A DNA stretch of 64,000 nt from Pelecanus crispus (taxonomy: Eukaryota > Chordata > Aves > Pelecaniformes > Pelecanidae), in contig NC_134643.1 of assembly GCF_030463565.1 (NCBI RefSeq), positions 17,559,606 to 17,623,605 on the forward strand. Direction: 5' to 3'. Positions 10,346-22,660 of the stretch are shown here, piece after piece. How positions within the stretch are numbered: position 1 is the stretch's first letter; every line of letters starts with the position of its first letter. Position numbers and translations under genes: made by a program. Under the pieces are notes generated by a model. It did not search any database. It saw only the letters and a list, made by a program, of their open reading frames with translations, and was not told the DNA's origin.

Positions 10346-13300
10346 ATGAAAGGGGTATTTTGTAGGTTTTTTGCAAAACTTACTTAGATTTCAGTGACAA
10401 GTCAGTGATTTTGGAGGTCTCCACATAGTTACAAAAATCATAAAATGGCATTGATATAATCAGCTTTTTGGTAAGTTTTGATTTCTAATATATTTTGAAT
10501 GTTTAACTTCTTGTGAAGGTTCTTGTAGTTACTTTTTCCTGTCACCAGGTGTAACTGGAATCTCTTTGATAGTTAAAGCAATTCGGTCCCACTCTCATGC
10601 AGGGACTATTTGCCACTCAGGTTGCCAACATGTCTAGAACAAAAAAGAAAAATATCAGTGGGTCTACAATGAGCATGAAGTAGAGAACAAGAGAGCAGAG
10701 CTGCTGCCCAGCTGTGTGGAGCAGTAACCCCTTTCCTGGCCCTCACCCCTGGCCCAGGAGCAGACTTGCAAACAACGCTGGGCTGCTGGTATGACACAGA
10801 AAGCTGCGTGAGGTCTGGTGTAACGTGACCTAGGGTGGATATAGGAACAGTTACACATCAATGCTCAGCACTGCAATGCAAGTGAGATGCAACCTTCCTG
10901 GGATGCCCCCCTGTGCAGGGTCCCACCAGGATCCCTGCCCTGGGCTGTGGAGGGGCACCTTGGCTTCCCTGCTCCCAGATCTCTGTGTGGAGGTGGCTGG
11001 AGCCCTGGCAGTGGCACACAGAGACCTGGGCTGGGAGACCTGTCACTGTGCTCACAGCAAATGCATAAAGTGCAAACGCTGCTGTGGAGGGTTATGAAAT
11101 GAAGGCAAGACAGGCACACTGGCCTCAGAGTGAAGAAGACTCTCAGAGCTTTTTCTTGCAGGAAGCATTTCCATCACAAGGGGGAAATAAAGATGCCAGA
11201 GGATGTGTAGATGAAATTGGGGTCTCTCTCTAGGGACTAACAAACTATAGGGATTAAAACTAGCACAGATGCAGAATGCTGCCTTTATAAGCCCTAGCAA
11301 TGACCCCAGATCATGCCCCAGCTATGGCAGCCACTGCCCCATGGCCACTGAGGAGCCATCTTATAAGCATCTCAAAGAAAAAAAAATATATAGCAGAGTA
11401 TTCTGGTGATCTCTCCTCTTTGAGGTCACTTGATAATCTGAGCAAATCCTGTGAATTTTGGGTAGACACCACAGTTCCAAATAGCAAGGATGGAGGTCCC
11501 CAGATACTCCTGGCTGCTGCACTCGGGGCTCGGTGAAAGCCATGAAGGAAGGGAGGAAACTGCCCTTCCCTGAGAGCAACTGAACACGGTCAGCTGGAGA
11601 AGGCTGGAGAGTGCAGAGGCAGGGAGAGAGGCACGGCTAGCAGGAGCAGAGCCTGGGAGCTATTCTGAGCAGCAACAGACCTGAAACAGATGGGGAGGCT
11701 TTTCCTAGTGACCCAGAAGGGATTGTGTAGACCTTGTAGCAACTAGGTGGTCTCTAAAGGTTGTTGCAGAGTTGCACTACAGAGACAGACCCAAGTGGAA
11801 ATGGTTCTAAACCAATGAGAGTTGTAAATGAGTCTTCTCAGTTCATTTGACTTTGCTCAGGAGATCATTGCGGTTGTAGCTTGTGTTCAGATATAAAAAA
11901 GCTTCAGGGATTTACCAAAGCCATTTTGGGGTGCTGTCTGTAAAGAAAAGGTGTGGTAGACTCATTTGAAATCTCTGGCTGAGCCCTCATTTGGGCCCAG
12001 AGCAACCCAGTTTCCTGCTGAGGATGTTTTCTGCTCTATCCACTCCTCAGTTCGTGCTGCTTCATCTGTGCTTCCCGAGCACTCGCTAGCAGCCCTGCCT
12101 GCACTTCTGCTGTGTGAGCAGAGCCTAGCACTTGTGGGATACAATACAATCTTCTCATGATCTTGCTGATAGCTCAGAAGGACTACTCTGCTTCCTCCCA
12201 CCTTTTCCTTCCCTCCCCCCCCATATAAGCACACATATGTACGGGGGATAATGGGGATGTGCAGAAACTAAACACACCACTGACCTTGTACAAACTCCTG
12301 CAGATCCAGGGATTATTCGATGCATGATGGAGCTCCCTCCTAGATGGAAAGTGCTGTGAAATACAACCTACTTGTCATTTGTGTTACCATATGTGGTGAC
12401 AAAGCAAGGATTGCAAAGCACCACAGAGCTGGGATACTACTGAAACTCATACCTGGAAGGCTGCTCACATCAAGAAGGCTGCTCAATATTTTACTACTTC
12501 TTTTCTATGGCCCTACTTTTACTCCTTGGTGTCCCCCTAGTTAGAGTTCCTGGTTGACCCTTTCATCTTCAGGAGTGATTAAACTACACTGTGTCTGCCG
12601 AGACATTTACTTATCAGGACATCTGTGATATCTGAGTAACTAATACAAAAAACTGTCACAAGAACTATCCTCTCAATTGCTAGCTGCCTTCTCGGGGTCC
12701 TGTCTTCATTCCTAGATGATCATGGGGTTCCTCTCAGTCCTGCCATGGTTTCCCACTCTAGGTCTGTCTGAGCCTCTTTAAATGTTGGTCCTGATGCCCT
12801 CTCTGAGCAGTAATAACAACATTTTGGGGTATTTTCCCTCTATATCAAGAGTCCAGATCACAAATTTATAATACTTCTTTGGTACACCATGATGCCACAA
12901 TACTTTTCCCACGAAAGGTCTCTAAACTTCTAGTTTAAAAATCAATTTCTAAACCCAGATAAAATACAGAAATATTAATAGAAATTCAGAGGAAGCAAAA
13001 AGGAAAGCAACGCTGTTCTCTGCTCTTTGAAAGGGTGTTGATCATTTTTTTTCACCACCTGATTATGCTTTCTGGAGAATAAATCTGAGAAAGCTGAGAT
13101 AAAAAGCATGGCAATTACTGGATCTATATATATGCATATGTACATATATATAAAACTTTACACAATAATTTTGAAGATACAAGCAATGTTCCTCTCTTTT
13201 TCCTTCCATGGGCAAAGTCTGAAAGGAAAACTGCTATTAGCCATTTGCAAGTTGGTAAAGACAAAAGAACACTTCCTTAATACTGATGTGTTTTTACATC

Positions 13301-16300
13301 AAGCAGCTGGAGGTACTGTACTTTATGGAAGAGAAGAAACAAATTTTTTAGTAATACATAAAAGAAAATAATATAGTGCACAAACTACACAGCATTTCAT
13401 TATTCCTTAATGTGTTTCATGTGATCATACAGGTTTAGAAGCTAGAAAAGGAGAAGGCGTTTGAGAAACTCCAACTACAGTGTCTAGAATTAACACATAG
13501 CTGAAAAGCAATGGAAGTAAAAACAGTGTTTACTGGGAGATGCCAAGAGTCTGTTGCCTATCTGAAACAGATGCTTCCTGTTTTTCAGCATCTAAGGGGA
13601 GTTTCAAACCATGAAGCAACAATTTGAAGATGACCGTTACGTCTTCAAGAACTCTTTTGTTTGTGGGCGAACCTTCTTTTACGTACATTTACCAGAAAAC
13701 TGTATTTTTTGTTTATTGTAAGTACTTCTTTCTTTCTTAGTGAATCACCTGCAGCTACACATTTGAGCCCTGTTTTGAAAAAGTAGCTATTTATGTATTC
13801 ATGAAATATACTTGCACATTAAATGTTCATGTCAAGCTGGCAATAAAAATAGAATAACAGGATGTTTTATTCAGGATTTAAAAGGAGATTACAAAACTGC
13901 TGTTATGTAAAATATTTGCATACATTCTTAATTTCAAATTGTCCAAGGGTTAAATTTAATATTTTGGGTGATGCAAAGAATTCCTGCTGACTTTTCTGCA
14001 AGTGATGTATATGACAAAGGTGCCCCTGTATTAGCATTTTAGTTCAGATGAGGAGCAAGCTTTTGAAGTGAATCTCCTGACTGTCTCCATTTGCTGCACT
14101 TGGGTCTGGGAGCATGTGAAGTGAATGTCTTTCACATGAGCTAAACCAGAACAGGTTCTCTAGGACAGCACGCAATGCACTCCAACCATCAAGGAGCATT
14201 CAGGCTGTATGGAAGTAAACCCACCATAAAGTGTACAGGATAGGTGTTGGCTCTTCAGTACCTAGCCTTTCACTCTGCAGTCTGCTCCTATTGCACTGTA
14301 CTGCTTTCTAAGGTAGACATTGGCTTCAAGGCCAAATTTAGCCCAGGAGCTGGGCTAAGTAGCCTGAAAATTGTTTGAAATTTGTCCTAAAGATTAACAG
14401 AACTGGTGGGAGGACAGAAAGAAATTGGAAAAAATATTTACAGAGAAGTTTGGTCTATTTGTTTTTGTTTGAGCCCATCCTTACACATCAGAGAGGAGGG
14501 GTATGATATGTATGCACTGCCTTTTCCCCTCTGAAATCTCATCCATAACAGAATTATGAAAAACTTTCAGCCTAATTGCTGGAGAGATGATGTGAACCCA
14601 GTACTCCCAACAGAATGTTAACATACTCCTAGTTTGCATAGTGTTCCTCTTTCTGATTTATTAGTTTAGCGTGCCACTGCTAATTTTTCTGGGACAGTGA
14701 ATCAACTTTCATGATTCCTAATGTTACATCTATAATACTGTTACGATATTTTGGTTTGAGGTACAGCAACTACTTAAATACTGCTTTATGAAGGCCATCC
14801 TTTTAAACATGGCATCAATTTTTGTTTTAATGATACTCAGGTTTGGCAAATATACTCTACTGTAGGCATTACAGGTACTGGTGTCATAGTTTTATTAACC
14901 TACTTCAGATATTCCCTAATAGCCTTTTGTTTTGCTGTGTTCAGTTTTCAAGCAGAGCTGTTTATCTCCCACTTTTGTCTACTTTTCTGTTCTTCCTTTT
15001 ACTGCTCCAGATCACATCCTTTAATCGTAAATCTTGTGAGGCAGGACAACTGTTGATTATTTGTCTCTGTGTTCTTAATAGAGCCATTATTAAGCATAAT
15101 AAGTATATCACCTGCTGAACCTTAAAAAGCAATAATTACCTTATTATAAGTAGATCTTGAAATCCACCCTTTCAAGCACAAACACTTTTTTCATGCCTTC
15201 TTCTTTTTCCACCTCTAGAAAATAGAAGGTGCTAATTTAGAGATAGTATGAAATTAATCTTCCCTGTAGTTGTTATCATCATTTACATAATTACAATGAG
15301 TTTTATGTGTTAGTTCCTATGCAACCAATGCTTGCATGTGTTTAACAAGTCAAACCTATTACAGTTCCTTTTCTTAATGCTATTTGGTTTGTACCATTTA
15401 GGACTAGAAATTGCTATGGGCTTATTGCTATGCGCTGTACTTGCTTTGGTCTTACTGAGCACAGGGAATAAAGAAATATGAGATTCCTTCTGCTTAAATG
15501 TAGGTATCTGCAGCCCAGACTTGGAGATGAGTGAGGTGCCCTCGTAGTCAGTGCAGACAGTGGCACTTTCACAGTGTCTTCAGCCCCCTCTGAAGCAGGC
15601 TCCTACTTATGGCCAGGTGAATCCCACCCCAAATCCCATTGCTAGCATTTACCGGTCTCATTGCTCACAACAGGAGCCTAGGCACCTAGCCCTGCATACA
15701 CACCTACTCTGTAGACTTCCAATAGCAGGTGAGAAAATTTCCATCCAAAGAGTTTCAACTGCTTTGAAATTGCAGCAATTCAGATCATCAGGCACTAGAC
15801 TGGAACTGGATTGCCAATCCCACTGTGTTATTTTTTCTCTAGATGAATTCCCAACATAGTATAGGAGGGAGGGCTCCTTCTTGAGATGGTCCTTTGCTTC
15901 CCAGGAACCGATCCCTAGAAGTTCGCAGGTGAACGAGCTTTGCACAGCAGGTAAGAAGCCCATAGTCTTCCAATATACTGCCCTTCATCATGAAATGCAT
16001 GATGCTGCAGAAAAATAAGGTTAAATAAAACACTGAAAAAGCAATCACAAGGATAAAGTAGTTTATGGTACTCATACTTCAGAGGTTTTGTCAACAGATA
16101 GGAAGGGAGACAATGATTGTGAGGAGCAGAAGGGGTGAGGGTGGGTTTATGAGACAGGAAAAGGGGCTACGGTTTTCCTGTTATCACTGTTGAGAATAAC
16201 ACGGCTGGTTGCATAACAGTAGTTTTGTAGCTTTTCCTCTCTTCCCCATTCAACCTGTGATTCTGCTTCCAGCCTTGCCTGGTTTGGGGTACCTGGCAGG

Positions 16301-19300
16301 TAATCCATTACACTAGTTTTAGACTCCTCTCTGTTTTTCTAAGTTGCTTTGAAAAGGAATTTTTAAATAAAATTGATCTGAAGAAGTGAAGAGCAAGGCT
16401 AATAGTTTAAGCATTAAATCTGGGAGATATCTGCATCCTGTATGTATGACAGCAAACACCGTCTAACTGGTTTGGTTCAGCTAAGCCATCTATAAGGCCA
16501 CTGCAGGGTACTGATTAAAGGTTAGCGCTAATGTTTTGCAGGATAACTGGTTCCTTAATCTTGCTCTGACAACCAGCCAAAAATGGGCAAGTGATTGGTC
16601 TTACTGATGTTGCCTGGTAAGTTTGCTCTTTCTCTGTTGCTTCAGTACTGCAGTGAATCCTACAAACAGGAAAACTTGGGTGTTTTAACGATTTAATCGA
16701 AGCTGTAGGAAACCCAAGGAACTAGGACTATGTCTAGCAGAGATACACTCCACATGGAAAAACCCACCACAACCTGAAGCATTATTTTACAAGGATATTT
16801 TTGCTGTTTGTTGTGTTAAATACAAGTACAGGGACACATTAGCTACTGGCCTTTTTTTCTGCTCGGGTAAGCTTGAGCTTTGGAGAGACCAGTGGACCTT
16901 CCTTGGGAGCAGCAGGCTGTTGTATAGGATGCACCCACTCTGGGCACCTGTAGGACAGTGGGAGCTGCTGACTACAACAGACAACATGTCAGGTCTCAAC
17001 AGATTTAAATTTCATAGGTATTTTGTAATACTGACAGCATTTCTGGCAAAATCAGCTAAGGTATAAGGAAGGGAAAAGCCTGGGCAATCCTACAAATTTA
17101 CGGTAAATAATTGCTGAAGCAGGAAGCGTTGGCGAAGAAACCCCAAGGAGCGAGTGACTGAAGTGATATTTAAGAGACAGTATTTGGGGACTCCCCTTTC
17201 TGTGGTGGTGACTTTACTGCATTCCTGTGCATCACTGAACCTTCCTGAAGAGCTGAAGCACCCCAGGCACTGCTATGTGAAATAATGCAGCAAAACACCC
17301 GAGCAGTCCGCAGCTGAGAGAGCCGAGCAGCCGCTCTGCCTGCTAGTAACACCGCAGAGCAGCTTGCAGACAGCAGACACAGCTGATGGGGACAACTGGC
17401 AGAGAGCACAGCTGGCAGAAGCAGCTGCGAGCCAGTCCAGCAGCTGGGGGGTGGTGAGCAGCTAAGTGGAGCTGCTAAGTTCAGCTTAGAGCACAGGGTC
17501 CTGCTTAGAGCACATGGTCCTGCTTAGAGTATAGGGTCCTTTCTGGCTTCTCCATACCAGAGCAGAGTGGTGACACGTTAAGGTGATACAGCACCAGCCA
17601 AGCTCTGTCTTTTGGGACAACAGCTCGACCCGCAACCAGGTGGATCATATGATGAAAAGTGGGGGACGATTAAAGGAGGAGGGCTGTGGCTGACATTTTC
17701 TTTGCTCTCTGGGGCGCACCAGGTCAGGACTGCAGCCAGTATATTCTGAGGGAGGGTAGTTTTGTTTGCTGTAAATTGTTTCTCACCCAATCCCTTAAAA
17801 GTTTCTATTATTTAAATTTATGTGTGCAAAATACTGTTTGTCAATGGGGAAAAATTTTCTTGTCTTAGATGCATGAATTAATTCCCCTGAGTTTCAGGCT
17901 GACGCTCACACTGTATTTCCTAAGGCCCCTTGGAAACAGCATCCGCTGCTTGTGGCCAGTCCATGCTTGGGGAAAGGGCTACAACTCGCCTTCTAGTCTA
18001 CAGCACTATAAATTCTTTATAGCTGTTATCCATCTTGTCTCCAATGCTGTGTTGGACATGCTGCTCTCTAAAACAGAGCTCTGTACATTATGTGTATGAT
18101 CCATATCTTTGCATCATGTAGGCATGTGTTTGCATTGAACTACATTGCACCATTATTCCAGGGAACCCAGTTTACCATGAAATTCCAATCACTAGATGGA
18201 ACTACTTTTTTTCCTTATTAACGGTCTCCATTATGTTTTATCTGTGAAGTTTCCCAGTAAATGGTAAATACATTGAATAGAACTGATCCTGCGACACGCC
18301 ATTATAAACGCTCTCTAGAATTACTTTCTGAGTCATAATCTTTTTAGCATGTGCTGCATTCATTTTGTATAGTGCTAATTTTTAATCAACACATCATTTG
18401 GTGAGAAATTATATCAAATCCTTTAGTAAAATCTAGATGTATTACGTTGCATTGTCTCCACTGATTTTATCAATAGGAGTAATTATCTGGCATTATTTGT
18501 TTTCTGTGTGTTCTCTGTTGCCCATCCTCTGCAGTTATCTTTAAAATCCACATGTTGAACTTTAGCCTAATTTAATCTCTTTGAGGCAGGAACAATTCCA
18601 GTGTTAAGACAGTGCAGAGCACAAAGGGAATACAGAGAACTACTAATAATAACTGTATGCTGACTATTCTTCAGCTCTCTGCTGTGATCTAGTTGTTTCA
18701 CAGCTATTGCATTACTTTAGTCAGGGAAGAACTTGAAGTACCAAGTCCAGAAAAGGACTTTGCACCTACAAGTTACATCTTGAAGTGTCCATGTTATAGG
18801 ATTCTCCCTCTAAGAATTTTAAAGCCTATGTTAGAAGTCCACACTTCTTAAATGGAGCACATATACATATAGACACCTGGAAGAGACAGCTATTTAGAAT
18901 TAGCCTCTAAGAAACACCGAAAACAAGGCTGTGTTTGAGATCCCACCACTCTCCATGACAAATTTTGCTGCATGCCAGCTCACTATCCCACAACATTTAT
19001 TCTTTCAGAAACAGAATAAGATTAACTTTTCCTGTAAACCATGAAGAGCATCTTTCTCTCCTGTCTTCTGCATACTGGTGCAGCATTCCGAGCACTGAGA
19101 CAGATCCTTTTCCTTCCTGAGTCTGGAAGTTTAAATCCACGTCTTGTGTTGTAGGACTGTGTTGCAACATCATGAAAGAAGCAAGCAGTGGCTGCATGCT
19201 GAGGCTGTTCTGTTTGGAAAAGAAACGTAAGATTCTCAGAGAAGAAGGGGTCTTACAGACAGTTAGGTGGACTGCCCAGGAGGAAGAGTTACCCTAAAAA

Positions 19301-19370
19301 ATAATGCCCAAGATATGGATATGAAAGAAGGATCCCATGTAGCCCAGCAGCACAATACTGCTACTGCCAG
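10346..19370. other. Intergenic stretch, no recognisable gene
   Basis: Mostly unique AT-rich DNA with scattered short open frames on both strands, none with a family signature. Small items include a TATATATGCATATG-type block at 13124-13151, an exon-like stretch at 13589-13711 and a three-copy 19-base repeat at 17484-17540, each treated separately where useful. Confidence 0.5.
17484..17540. repeat. Three-copy 19-base tandem repeat
   Basis: Three adjacent copies of GCTTAGAGCACAGGGTCCT occur at 17484-17502, 17503-17521 and 17522-17540. The second has one substitution (ACAT for ACAG) and the third two (GTATA for GCACA). There is no obvious function. Confidence 0.95.
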
Positions 19371-20205
19371 GAGCAGGCTCCAGGTTTCACACTAACTGTG
19401 CAAGGGCTCAGGACTTGTCAGGTTTTGTCTAAGCTTGTCTTTGCCTACATGGAGCTTTGTTTGGGTTTGCTTAGCTACAACAGCATTTTTTCTAATGACC
19501 AGGTGCCTACCACCTAGTACCAAGCCATAATTTTTCTACAGATAGTAGCAAGTAGTTATTCTGTGTATACTGACCTATTTGTGACCCTCACAGGAAGGTG
19601 TAGTGCAGAGGAGCATCGGTGTGGTGTGACAGCAGAGGCCTTGCAAGCGGGGACACAGGATGCAGGGTGGAGGAGCGGGAGCAGAGGCTGAAAAGAGGGG
19701 GCTCGGGATGCCACTGGGGACCCCAGTGCTGTGAAGAGCTCACCAGTGGTTGGTAGAGAAGTGCAGGCTGGGAGCTGGGCAAAACTGGTTTTCGGAATAA
19801 CAGATGAAAGAGCAAATCTCAAGCAAATGTAAAACACACCATATACAGTAAATTTGGACATAAAATGGAATTGCAGGCCAATGAAGCAAGAGCAAGGTGT
19901 AAGAGCATGTTGGAAAAACAGCCTCAGGTGGGGATCCTCAGAGAGGGGAAGAAGAAGCCATCAACATCATACTCCTCCTTCCAGCAAAGAAGTGGAAGAA
20001 ATTCCATCATGAACATCATACTTCTCCTGGCAAAGGGCATTCGATGCTGATGGCTTGTTGCAACCCGCATCTGCTTCTCTAGCAATACCAATGCCATCAA
20101 ATACAGGACCAAAAATGGAAGTCTAAGGGACAGCCCAACAGCAGAGGTAGATACTAGGAAGGTTTTGGACAACAGTTTTAACGCTATTATTAATGTCATT
20201 CTGTA
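19371..20205 (+). repeat. Unclassified interspersed repeat, copy 1 (~0.83 kb)
   Basis: It shares extended identity with 38802-39658 in the same orientation. Homology starts near GGAGCAGGCTCCAGGTTTC and fades out near TTCTGTA around 20200. A core at about 19537-19784 is nearly identical between copies (three substitutions and two small indels by eye), while the 3' third is clearly more diverged with large gaps. I could not find terminal repeats or a target-site duplication, so the class is open. Minus-strand open frames across the core (19556-19861 and 19588-19815) are shared with the other copy. In the longer frame all three substitutions in the core change an amino acid, which argues against a conserved protein. 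Confidence 0.75.
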
Positions 20206-21690
20206 TTAATCAGATACTTGGTACTGTGGCAGGTAGTATTATTGTGACTAGACTAATCTTAATAACTGTCTGGTGTATTGCAATTAGTCTTAAGATTTTC
20301 ATTAGACTAAAAATAAATTCTTGGCTTCCTGTATAAGGTGTGTTTTCTTTTCTGCTCATAACAAGTTTTTGAGCGCAACATTGGTCTCAAAATTCACTTC
20401 CAGGCAATAACCATGGTAAGGAGCAGTGGCAACATAAACAATCACCACATCATAGTTTAATTCTATTAATTTTTTAACTTTGTTTTTATCTGAGCAAATA
20501 ATTTTTAAAAGATAGATTTTTTTTGTGCAGTCATAGTTCTACGTATTTAGCTAAATAACTTCTGCAATCCTAAAGTCTGCAGTAAAAATGATTTTTATAA
20601 AATAGCTGTCCCTTTTTATTGCAATGCCCTTTTTACATATCTAATCTATTGCTCGATATGATAAACAGATCATGAAAGTATTACTTTCACTGTGATTGTA
20701 AATAAAGTATATGCATTCCATTGACATCAAGAAAGAAAAAGGATTAAAGAAATAGGACACAATTAGTTAAAATCTGAACAATTCTGAAGCTCTAAAATGA
20801 AATATTTATGTTTCAAAGGTCTCTCTCCTCAAAAGGGAAGGAGTATTTAGAAATGTTTTAAACATCAGAAAATGAGAGTTAAAGAAACCTGTATATCTTC
20901 CATTTGTTTAGTAGAACTACTTTTACTTTTTTTCATTTGCATTGCAGATGTAATTTCCCAGAAAGCATACTGGGAAAAAAAGCCTTTGATGGCTATGCAA
21001 TATGTGTTAGTATTTGCACTTCTCACCCTATCTGTCTTCCTTTACTACAAAAGAACAATCAATTTAATTAATTAGATCTAGATAGCAAATGTCTGTAAGA
21101 AACTTATTTTGGAAAGCAACTATAAAAAGAATAGCATATTTTAAGAGAGCTTTTCAAAGATAAACTGAAAGGGTAATATTAAAAATTCAGTTTCAGACAA
21201 TATAAAGAATAAGGTGAATGTAAAGTGCAAAGATTCACTGCATAGTGAAATATATAGCTGAGTTTTGGAGAGTAATTCAGATAGACTCTTGTGCTGTATT
21301 TATTTTATAGGAAAACCAAGGGCCATGGGGCAGACATAAGGCAATGGTGCAGAAGGTGGTTATAGCTTGGCTGCTACAACCTGAGAGACTCTTTTAGCAT
21401 ATTAAGTTCATAGACTGGCTGGGAAGTTGCACCAAGGCTGATATTAAGATCAATGCTATATTCTGCCTATGGTTTGGACTTCTGAATGAAATAAAAATTA
21501 ATGATTTAGTTAAAAAGAACAAATTGAGCTAATTTTTGTACTGTGAGTAATGCTTATTTCTTTACCACACTATGTTGTGCTGTGAAAAGCTATTATTAGA
21601 AACAAAAAAAAATACGATCAGATTTGAGAGAATAACCAATAAAGACTTCTATCACATTGATTTGCTGTGTTGAGAGAGGCTCCCATGCCA
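20206..21690. other. Intergenic AT-rich stretch, nothing recognised
   Basis: AT-rich DNA with no family-level similarity seen. A 67-codon open frame at 20872-21075 has a hydrophobic N-terminal third and a second hydrophobic segment, but no start context or homology that I can name. Confidence 0.4.
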
Positions 21691-21694
21691 CAGC

Positions 21695-21711
21695 TAGGGT
21701 TAGGGTTAGGG
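21695..21711. repeat. Short interstitial telomere-like motif
   Basis: TAGGGTTAGGGTTAGGG is nearly three units of the vertebrate telomere repeat. It sits immediately before the CR1-derived sequence that starts about 21712. Confidence 0.7.
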
Positions 21712-22250
21712 CTTCAGCGTCCACGGTGCTGATCTGCTCTGCAGCCTGGCGGACCAGGCCAACAGGAGCCTTATGGATTTCAACGCAAACAAGTGCAAAG
21801 CCCTGCACCTGGGATAGATAAGCCCAGGCATGGGTACAGGGTGGGGGCTGAGTGGCTGGAGAGCAGCTCTGCAGTAAAGGCCTTGGCAAACAACAAGCTG
21901 AACGTGAGTGAGCAAGGCACCCTGGCAGCCATGAAGGTTAACAACAACACCCTGGGTGCATGAGTGGTAGCATAGCCAGCAGGAAATGGCAGTGATATTT
22001 TTCCCCCTGATCACATCTGGGTACAGCATTGGGACCCCTGCTATAAGACAGCCAAGCTGCAGAGATGCCAGGGCAAGATCATCAAGATCAGTGTTCTAAA
22101 AACGTGTAGATGTGGCACTTTGGGACATGGTTTAGTCCAGTCTACCCTTGATTGGCTTAGAGTAGACTTGGTAGTGTAGGTTAATGGTTGGACTGGATGA
22201 TCTTAAAGGTCTTTTCCAACCTAAACGATTCTATGATTCTATGATTAGGG
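21712..22250 (+). mobile_element. CR1 LINE 3' fragment
   Basis: The first part, in broken frame, reads 'ADQANRSLMDFNANKCKAL', matching the W-A-x-x-N-x-M-x-F-N-x-x-K-C block of CR1 ORF2. The end has the standard CR1 tail: GGTTGGACTGGATGATCTT, then TTTTCCAACC, then GATTCTATGATTCTATGATT. The middle is shortened and full of stops. Near the 3' end (22138-22171) is a small inverted repeat (AGTCTAC...GTAGACT) also present in the CR1 piece at 37.2 kb, so both belong to one subfamily. Confidence 0.85.
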
Positions 22251-22660
22251 AGCTGATGATTAGAAAGTAATAAGCAACAAGAGCAGAGGAAGTTCTCCTT
22301 GTGCAGCCTGGAGATAAGAAGTCCAAGGAGGAGTCTAACTGCTGTCTTCCATTGCCTGAGTGGAGCTCTCTGATAGCGTGGGAGTTGCCTCTATGGTGCA
22401 TGACAAAAAGGACAAGAGGCAACAGTCACAAGCTGCAGCAAGGGAAATTGTAATTGGATACAGGGCAAAATTTTTACAAGTGGTTAAATGCTGGAAAGGG
22501 TCATCCGGAAAAGTTGCACAATTCCTGCCTTGGAGAGTTTCAAAACCCAGCTGAACAAAGTCCTGAGCAACTTGACCTAACTTTGAAGTTGGCCATGCTC
22601 AGAGTGGGAGGACTAGATGAAATCCAACCTCAATGATCCTACCATTCTTTGATAAAAACA
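22251..22660 (+). mobile_element. Second, older CR1 LINE 3' fragment
   Basis: It abuts the previous fragment. Broken translation contains 'TKRTRGNSHKLQQGKL', the D-R-T-R-G-N-x-x-K-L block of CR1 ORF2, followed by a degraded W-x-x-x-P and S-F-K-T-Q-L-N segment. It ends with a CR1 tail (GGACTAGATGAAATCCAACCTCAATGATCC). It is more diverged than its neighbour and belongs to a different subfamily, so the younger CR1 probably inserted beside or into the older one. Confidence 0.75.

Noticed and set aside
19556-19861. Minus-strand frame shared by the two ~0.83-kb repeat copies, seemingly a conserved protein
   Set aside because: All three substitutions in the shared core change the encoded amino acid, and the N-terminal parts differ completely. 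Conservation is at DNA level only.
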